Shown here in pieces: positions 56,789-64,000 of a stretch of 64,000 nt of DNA (its first letter is position 1; every line of letters begins with the position of its first letter). The notes under the pieces are model-generated. The model searched no databases, was not told the DNA's origin, and was given only the letters and a program-made list of their open reading frames with translations. Source of the stretch: Bicyclus anynana (taxonomy: Eukaryota; Arthropoda; Insecta; Lepidoptera; Nymphalidae); NCBI RefSeq assembly GCF_947172395.1, contig NC_069095.1:2914001-2978000 (forward strand), in the 5' to 3' direction. The translations under genes were made by a program, and so were the position numbers.

Positions 56789-56972
56789 GTAGGCGTCCAT
56801 ATATCCGCATCGTTAGATCGACACATCAAACGGATCTTAGTATTCTTTGTATAGAAAGTCATACAATTAGTTATTACAATTATATTGTTCAGCATCGTAC
56901 GGATCGTACGAATATACCGTAAAAAATTCGTTTGCGTACGATTACGTACGATGCGGATATGTGGACGCCTAC
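56789..56972. mobile_element. 184-bp MITE-like element
   Basis: 25-bp terminal inverted repeats gtaggcgtcca(t/c)atatccgc... at 56789-56813 and 56948-56972 with one mismatch. The interior has several CGTACG words. No coding capacity; the ends read TA...TA, so a TA duplication is possible. Confidence 0.75.
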
Positions 56973-58220
56973 CATTAAAGTTACTCGTAGCTTAAGCACT
57001 TTATCTAGCGCTTATATTAAAACATTAGCCATGTCTTTTAAAGACGACTGTTATTCGTCTTTTCTTCCGACTATCGATTAAGGGAATAGTTAGTAGGGCA
57101 GTAGTCTAGTGAGCGGGAAACGAACCCTGAACCTTTTCGATTTGAGCCAGGTTGGTTGCCGTGAAGTTGTTAAAGCTTCATTTATCTGTGTAGCAACTTT
57201 TCAAAATTGTAGAAATAAATTTATGTGGTCCAAAATTATAGATGTGATAGTGTAAATTCCAACTGCTATACTATATACAAAGTAACAATCGAAATGTTAC
57301 TATCTAGTCCTAGTTCTTTTTATCAAAGGACTAAAATATTAATTGTTATTTCTTCTATAGTCGATCCTAGGCACTGTGGTACTTTAAATAATTCCTATTG
57401 AAGAAAATTTTCTTGGACTTTTATCAACTAATGCACAAAAAATGTCATTAAGTCTACCAAAAAACAGCAGGCTATTCACGTATATATTTGACGTAGGTAT
57501 GCTAGATGACATTACGAAAACGAGATGGATATCACACAGTAGGTAAATCACATTATGTCAATTCATTTGATGTTTATTTTAATTGGTTAATAATAAAGAC
57601 CAAAATACAGAATACAAGCTCAGATACTAATAATTTGATTTTAGACACTTCATTATATCACGGTCCAGCCTAAATAAACTACTAAACTAAAAATACCCCT
57701 CAAAATATGTGTAGTATAGAAAAAAATAAACCTGTACTGTAAAGAGAAAAAAGCTTTATCAAGTCGACAGATAAGGGACGTGTGCGGTACACGCCTTTAA
57801 AAGCATTGCATTAAAAAACAACACCAAAATTAAGGATCACATTACAAAAATCCATTAGTGCAGCCAATAAAAATAGATCCCTCGACTTTTAATGCCACAG
57901 ATTCAGTCATTCGGATATACTAATAAAACGACCTACGTTGATTCTCCAGATAACGAGAGGATAAAAAAAGGTTTCGATAAATTTGGTAGATTAATATCTG
58001 TCTTTAATAAAAGCTACTAATAAAAAGCTTCCCAATCTATGTTATCTATACCGTGGCGTAGTGATACAAGTTGAAAAGTACTGAGTTTGACTTCCGTTAG
58101 AGACATAAAAAAAATATTTATTACTATTTTTCAGAATGCAGATCGTTCGTATTTTTTTCCGCGAATCATTTTTGTTTATACCCACCATGAAAGTTCTTCG
58201 CAAAATTAAAAGACATTGAA
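56973..58220. other. no recognised gene
   Basis: At about 57110-57165 a minus-strand 'gggttcgtttcccgctcac' is B-box-like and could be an old SINE. Otherwise I see nothing. Confidence 0.35.
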
Positions 58221-58229
58221 GTTTTTTAT

Positions 58230-58371
58230 TCATCATCATCATCATCATCAGCATCATCATCATCATCATCATCATATCAGCCGATGGACGTCCAATGCAG
58301 GACATAGGCCTTTTGTAGGGACTTCCAAACATCACGATACTGAGCCACTTGCATCCAGCGAATCAGCATAT
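58230..58371 (-). mobile_element. RTE 3'-end fragment with long ATG tail
   Basis: (CAT)n about 50 bp, then 'cagccgatggacgtccaatg' to 'cttgcatccagcgaatcagc'. ttttttatt on both sides (58222-58230, 58372-58380) is a possible duplication. The 97-aa minus frame 58042-58335 is tail sequence. Confidence 0.75.
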
Positions 58372-58380
58372 TTTTTTATT

Positions 58381-58948
58381 ATGAAATGTTAATTTGATCA
58401 CTGACCTGATGGCAAGTATGTTAGAAATCTTCAGACTCATCGACTTGGTTTACTGGTATGAATCGCGACAGTTTGCATGTCGCAATGAATCGATTGATTT
58501 TAATAGTATGAAAATTCGTGTTTTGCAACTTCGACTCGCCACGCCGCTTCACAACTCTGGACTGCTGCTGAGAATTTCAGAGAAAAAAGAAAAGCCTAAC
58601 TCTTCAATTCCTTATAACCTGTCCTAGGACTTGACCAGAGTAAAGACAGTGACTTGACCGACCCCGTGTAGGCTGAAAACGAGACTAACGAGGAAGAGTG
58701 AATAGTAACTATATTTAAATTGCTTGTTTGAACATGGTGGTGGCTCTGCCACACAATGAGATTGCATGCGCAGCGTTTTTGTATATGCGATGCAGGTTTT
58801 ACCCAACGACTTAGCCAGTCGTCATCCTATAGTCGTAGGCTTCAGTCAATTAAAGTGTTTATCAGTGGAGCCTACGTTTTATCGATTACTCATAACCGCT
58901 ACCCGGGACACAACATACCTTACATACTACCATATACTTAAGTACCTT
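58381..58948. other. no recognised gene
   Basis: The frames 58394-58627, 58756-58941 and 58766-58969 have no domain I know. Confidence 0.4.
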
Positions 58949-59228
58949 TTTTTATTCTTTAAAAGTTAGCCCTTGATTATAATCTTACCTGATGGTAAGT
59001 GATGATGGATGGAATGGATGGTAAGTAAGATGGATGCGGGCTAACTTTAACCTTTCGGTTTCTACACGAAATCGTAGCGGAGCTAAATCGCTTGGCGGCA
59101 CGTCTTTGTCGGTAGGGTGGTAACTAGCCACGGCCAAAGCCTCCCACCAGTCAAAACTGGACCAATTAAGAAAACCTCAATCGGTCCAGCTGAGGATTGA
59201 ACCACAGCGCCACGGAGGCCGTCAAAAT
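58949..59228 (-). mobile_element. SINE family B copy
   Basis: 'tttttttattctttaaaagt' to 'gcgccacggaggccgtcaaa', with a 'ggatggaatggatgg' expansion and part of the head deleted. Confidence 0.8.
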
Positions 59229-59785
59229 CCTACATACATTATATAAAAAACATGATTCAAAAATTAATGGATGTTGATAAAGCTTAGTAAAAAAGTTAGA
59301 AAAGTTAGAAGCAGATAAGATTTAAGGAGATCAGTAGTAGGTAGGTCTTAAATATGCGCCGCGACATTGATTTAACTATTTTCAAGACTGTACTTCACTA
59401 TAAAAGCAGGAACACGAGATCAGGTGCATAAATACTATTCATAAATATTTAACAACGAGATAAAGTGAATCTGTTCAAACAAGCCTTATTAGAATCTAAT
59501 TAGAATATTACCCAAGTATTGAAGCCGATATCACAACATTGGGTAAGAATTAAAAATGACTTCGCGCCTTTTAAAAAGAAACAATCACACTCACTTTGCA
59601 TGTTACTTAGCATATAACCTTATCAGCATCCTTATTCTGTACTCGATCTTTTTAAACGTATATACTACCTATCATATAAACATAAACATATAATATTTTT
59701 AATATGACTAAAAAGTAATCTTTACAATTTTAGCATACGTCTTTAAGATTGACAAATAATATTTAAATGTTTTATTTTTATTTTT
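59229..59785. other. no recognised feature
   Basis: I see no gene or shared repeat. Confidence 0.45.
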
Positions 59786-61066
59786 AACCGACTTCCAAAA
59801 AGGAGGAGGTTCTACGTTCGGCTGTATGTATGTTTTTTTTTTGTTTTTTTTTTATGTATGTCCAGCGATAATTCCCATATTTGTGGACCGATTTTGAAAA
59901 TTCTTTTTTTGTTTTGAAGGCGAGAGACGGCTATTGCGTTTGTTAGTGTTTCCATAAGGTATTTTAAACCACTATAATTTTATGAAGGTCTGGAGTTGGT
60001 CTGATGATGGAGCTGATATACAGACGATGGAACTCGTCAACGATTTACAGCAGGTACCTTTTGTTTGGGCTTGATTTATTTGTATTGATGAGAACTTTCC
60101 ACCTAGATGGGTTGTGACTGTATTAAGGGTCTGATGATGAAGACAAAGGACAGTGAAGAGAACTCCTCGACGGTTCACAGTAGCTACCTTGTGTTTGGAC
60201 TTGATAAATTTGTATTGATGAGAACTTTCCACCTAGATGGGTTGTGACTGTATTAGGGATCTGGTGAGAAGACGAAGAATAGTTAAGGGAACTCCTCGAC
60301 GGTTCACAGTAGCTACCTTGTGTTTTGACTTGATAATTTTGTATTGATGAGAACTTTCCACTTGGATAGGTTGTGACTGTATTAAAGGTCTGGTGATGAA
60401 GATGAAGGAGAGTTAAGGGAACTCCTCGACGGTTCACAGTAGCTACCTTGTGTTTGGACTTGATAAATTTTATATTGATGAGAACTTTCCACCCATATGG
60501 ATTGTGACTGCATAGGGGGTCTGGTGATGAAGACGGAGGACAGTCACCTTTCACGTTTTTCTGAATATTCATATTACGTGTGGATAAAGGGGAGTGAAAT
60601 TTTGTATATGAGTTAAGGTAGTATTTTTAAAATTGGGATTGTAGGACTTAGATACTTATCATAAGAAAATAACGTTTCAACTAATTGCTCATTAATTTTT
60701 GTTCACACTCAGGTGTGCTAACACTAAAAATTAAAAAATAAAAATTTTAATAAAAAAAAATTCAACCGACTTCCAACTCTAAAATTAACATAAACTAAAA
60801 AGCAAAAAATAACATCTTACCTATGTGCTACCTTCTGATCAGTTTGAAGGCGGTGCCAATCCAGTGTCATGTTTTAATTAAAGCCTTTTCTGAAAGAACC
60901 ACAGAAAATGTGTAATTTAAATGGCTTGAATTAAAACATCACTGGCTTGGCACCGCCTTCAAACTGATCAGAAGGTAGCACATAGGTAAGATGTTATTTT
61001 TTGCTTTTTAGTTTAGGTTAATTTTAGAGTTGGAAGTCGGTTGAATTTTTTTTTATTAAAATTTTT
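59786..61066. mobile_element. 1.3-kb foldback element, copy 2
   Basis: Same order as 52927-54150: 'aaccgacttccaaaaagg' end, four 130-bp units (landmark at 60110, 60240, 60369, 60499), palindrome (arms about 60740-60884 and 60923-61066). It has about 150 bp (60550-60715) that copy 1 lacks. The 149-aa minus frame 60123-60572 is repeat sequence. Confidence 0.8.
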
Positions 61067-61299
61067 GATAACTCAATAACTAATTTTTTTTAATCGTTTT
61101 CACCTTACATGCTTATATTCGTATGCACAGCTTTGCTACATTTATATTGTCTGGTAAAATTATTACACACTAATAGATTTGTATTCTGAAATCAAATTAT
61201 ATCCATTTATGAGAATAATTCCCATTAATTACCTTTTATTTTGATGATTTACGTAGTATTTGACGTCTTTTATTCTTATTACTCTCTCTCTATAAGTAC

Positions 61300-61510
61300 T
61301 AATATATAAAGAGCCACGGCGGTAAAGTTTGTGACATTGTAGCGGGTAATTTTGGAACCAATTTATATTTAAAAAATTTAGATTTTTGAAAACTCTTTTA
61401 CCAATAGAAAGCTACGTTATTTGTGAGCGTCATGGCCTATATTTTTATCTATGTATTCCTACGAGAACAGGAATTAAGCTGATGAAACCGCGAGACGTCA
61501 AAAGTATAAT
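61300..61510 (-). repeat. dispersed repeat family F copy
   Basis: 'ttttaccaatagaaagctac' and 'gatgaaaccgcgagacgtc'. Confidence 0.6.
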
Positions 61511-61554
61511 ACAAACTTAAAGTTCTTTCAAGAAACAAATGTTATGAGACCGTA

Positions 61555-61790
61555 TACTGCGGTGCGGTTCGTGGTCACGTTTGTGAGTCTCCAGAATAAT
61601 CCCGCGCATCGTTAAACCGTGAGATATCTTAAGAATCAACATGGTAACGCCTACATCAAACATAATGGCCTGAACAAGATCCGAACTCATGATGGGGGCA
61701 GTAAATTAGCCGCGAAGACTTTTACGGCGGCCATTTGTGATCGTTGACAGTGAGTGTTGCGTCGAGACGCGCGGACACGACAACGCACAT
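61555..61790. other. non-repetitive GC-balanced block, candidate regulatory DNA
   Basis: 'ctccagaataatcccgcgca' to 'gagacgcgcggacacgacaa'; contains TAATCC-type and GGCGGCC words and no frame. Inference only. Confidence 0.3.
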
Positions 61791-62188
61791 GTTCGATACT
61801 TAATCGTTGATTACTATTGAGTGAGATATGAGATATGGGGAGATCAATACTCCGATACTCTCAGTGTAATGTTTGTTTATATAGCCATGCTGTGGTAGCT
61901 ACGAGATGTTTGTTAAAGAAGCTTTTATTATATCGCCATTCAAATACTTTATTATGAGAATGTTCACATGATAGGGATTATGAGATACGTTTTATTTAAA
62001 TACGTTACGAGTATTAGTTGAATGTGCAGGATAGAATTGATTCAAATAATAATTATCCAAGGACACTATAAGTACCGAATAACCCTCGCCAGCTCACTTT
62101 TTATTGCATTATTTATCTTTATAAATATTATTGACATTTTATACTATAACACTGCATCAATTTTCAGGTCATCCTCCTTATTGGAGAG

Positions 62189-62459
62189 GTTACGGAAGTC
62201 TCCTCTCAGAATGAGAGGGGTTAGGCCAATAGTCCACCACGCTGGCCCAATGCGGATTGGCAGACTTCACACACGCAGAGAATTAAGAAAATTCACTGGT
62301 ATGCAGGTTTTCTCACGATGTTTTTCCGTCACCGTTTGAGACACGTGATATTTAATTCCTTAAAATGCACACAAGTGAAAAGTTGGAGGTGCATGCCCCG
62401 GACCGGATTCCCCTCCGGAATCGGGGGCAGAGGTCATATCCACTGGGCTATCACGGCTT
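62189..62459 (-). mobile_element. SINE family A, tail-truncated
   Basis: Starts 'gtctcctctcagaatgagag' and ends 'ctgggctatcacggct'; B box damaged ('ccggattcccctcc'). The 105- and 74-aa plus frames that cross it are not genes. Confidence 0.85.
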
Positions 62460-63802
62460 TAACTCATTACCTACTACATATTTATCTTTTAATTCTTGTG
62501 GATTATAATAAAAACAGGATCTTTTATATACAAACAACATAAAGACAGCTGTTGATAAGTATTTTATTTCGACAAGATTGAAAAAAATAGGTCATCTGTT
62601 AAATTTCATGTTGATTGCCTCAAATAACGGCAACAAATAATCGGAAATAACGATGCCTTGATGTGATGCCCATCGATGCGTAAAAATTAGAGGGAAAATT
62701 GATAGACGTTTCGTGATCGGAATTTTGAGGATATTATTATTTTATTATAATAGACGCATAGTAAGTACTATGTATAATGACGTATATGCTTAATAGATAT
62801 TTGAATATTATTTTTGATACTGATCGTAGAAGTGTTTAACATTGTCACCCTAAGATCGCCAACCCACATGGAGCCTATAAAAGGAAGTTTAAAATAGCCT
62901 GAAATTAGTGGCTGTTACGCCACCCACACATGGTCAAGTATACCGTCAAATATGCAGCGTTTATGATGGTGAAAAGTAAAAAAAAAATATTGAAATATCG
63001 TTGTTTCTATAGAATCGGTGTTTCATTGTTGTTATCGTTCGTTGAGTAAAGAGCTCCAAAATGCCGGTTTGTGTAGTTGAACGGTCAACATCTTCTAGTT
63101 CACTAAAAGATTAAGTTACGTTTAATTTGTATGTATGTATTTCTACTTAATTAAATCAAATTTGTATTAAAAAACGTAAACTTAAAAGAATCGATTCTTC
63201 TGATGGAACAGTAAACATCGTTCAAGTAATCGAATATTCTGTACGAGTGTAAGCAATGTGATTGTTAGTCTGTGTAAAATTGCACTTGTGTGTATTGCGA
63301 ATCAAATTCATAATTGTGTGTCGTGTAGTGTAAGGACACAATAATATGTTTATTGATGTTGAATATTTTCAATGTGTGAGTTTACCTCGTCCCTTTCAAA
63401 AAAAGACAGACAATTTTGTTGTGATGCATATCCATATCTAATTCCTCTGTTCCCTGTTATAAGTATTTATAGTTTTGATATTTTTTTACTGCCCACTTCC
63501 CTAAGCGCGCTGCAGACTTGACGATATATTTGATTGTGTGTGACTAGCGTTAGTGGAAGCTAATAGAACAATCGTACGTTAAACTGCGCGCGCGCATGTA
63601 GGTCGGCTTCTACAAGATGGCGTATGTGGGTGGGACTAAACGCACGAATACGGATTGGCTGGCGTGACAATTAGCATTTTTATTGATTACGTTAAGTGTG
63701 ATTTTGTGTAACAATTTAAAGGTTATTGACCTTTAGGTAGGTATCTATTCCTAATTAGGCCTTTGTAATTTAATTATCCAAACTAAAATATTTCGTAAAA
63801 CT
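62460..63802. other. no recognised gene
   Basis: A TATA-like 'cctataaaagg' lies at about 62875. 63485-63525 repeats part of the 26.9-kb foldback element. 'cgccacccacacatgg' near 62920 and 'ggcgtatgtgggtggg' near 63620 are weakly inverted. No coding frame is convincing. Confidence 0.4.
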
Positions 63803-63813
63803 AATAAATAGCG

Positions 63814-63909
63814 ATGATGATGACGATGATGATTATGATGATGACGATGATGATGACGATGATGATGATGACGATGATGATGATGATGATGGTGATGATT
63901 ATGATGATG
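63814..63909 (+). repeat. ATG microsatellite flanked by an 11-bp direct repeat
   Basis: 96 bp of ATG units with ACG and ATT interruptions. aataaatagcg lies directly at both sides (63803-63813 and 63910-63920). Confidence 0.9.
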
Positions 63910-64000
63910 AATAAATAGCGTAAGCTATAGTAGGTACATTTTCTATTGACTAAAGAATTTTCAAAATTGGTTTTGTACAACCAAAGATTACCCCCTACAA

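Noticed and set aside
60123..60572. 149-aa minus-strand frame with internal peptide repeats
   Set aside because: It is the 130-bp tandem core of the foldback element; the units fall in different frames because 130 is not a multiple of three, so there is no protein-level periodicity.
62870..62890. TATA-like cctataaaagg as a host promoter
   Set aside because: No initiator at the right spacing and no downstream coding frame.
63061..63114. Short frame starting MPVCVVE, faintly like a THAP-finger start
   Set aside because: Only 17 residues, the second expected Cys is missing and nothing downstream supports it.

Overview
The window is intergenic or intronic DNA from an insect, most likely a moth or butterfly. 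It is AT-rich. I recognise no host protein-coding exon. Nearly every interpretable feature is a transposable element, and the mix (RTE-type retrotransposons ending in ATG repeats, several tRNA-headed SINE families, and dispersed families whose opening or closing sequences I know from lepidopteran genomes) is what points to Lepidoptera. That assignment is inference; no host gene confirms it.

The only long coding region is a full-length non-LTR retrotransposon at 5200-9460, bounded by a 12-bp target-site duplication. It has a 484-nt leader with no ATG that I can find, a coiled-coil ORF1 protein (5684-6418), an endonuclease/reverse-transcriptase ORF2 (about 6419-9371), a polyadenylation signal and an (ATTTT)n tail. 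ORF2 lies in the same frame as ORF1 behind a single UAG, and has no AUG before its first endonuclease catalytic residues. One frame displacement near 8155-8170 breaks it inside the RT domain.

The rest is a mosaic of short elements. SINE family A (14 copies or fragments, tail of ATG repeats) and SINE family B (about 10 copies or mosaics, tail of aaagaataaaaaa) dominate. A third tRNA-like family (9672, 24507, 25431) and three kinds of retrotransposon 3' end also occur. A second RTE lineage is present only as 5'-truncated fragments (16.8, 19.7, 24.0, 22.5, 25.1, 30.1, 43.1, 55.1, 55.9 and 58.2 kb), several with exact target-site duplications. DNA-transposon-like inverted-repeat elements lie at 11.6, 12.7, 20.4, 26.8, 52.2 and 56.8 kb, and a duplicated 1.2-kb foldback element lies at 52.9 and 59.8 kb.

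A 300-bp tandem array at 36.2-37.0 kb has a chimeric unit, part of which is identical to single-copy-looking sequence 2.5 kb upstream. The window ends in an ATG microsatellite (63814-63909) that is itself flanked by an 11-bp direct repeat, so it looks like a retroinsertion consisting only of tail. A few non-repetitive blocks (17.1-17.3, 43.3, 49.9-50.2, 51.8-52.1 and 61.6-61.8 kb) have the look of conserved regulatory DNA; this cannot be tested without alignment.
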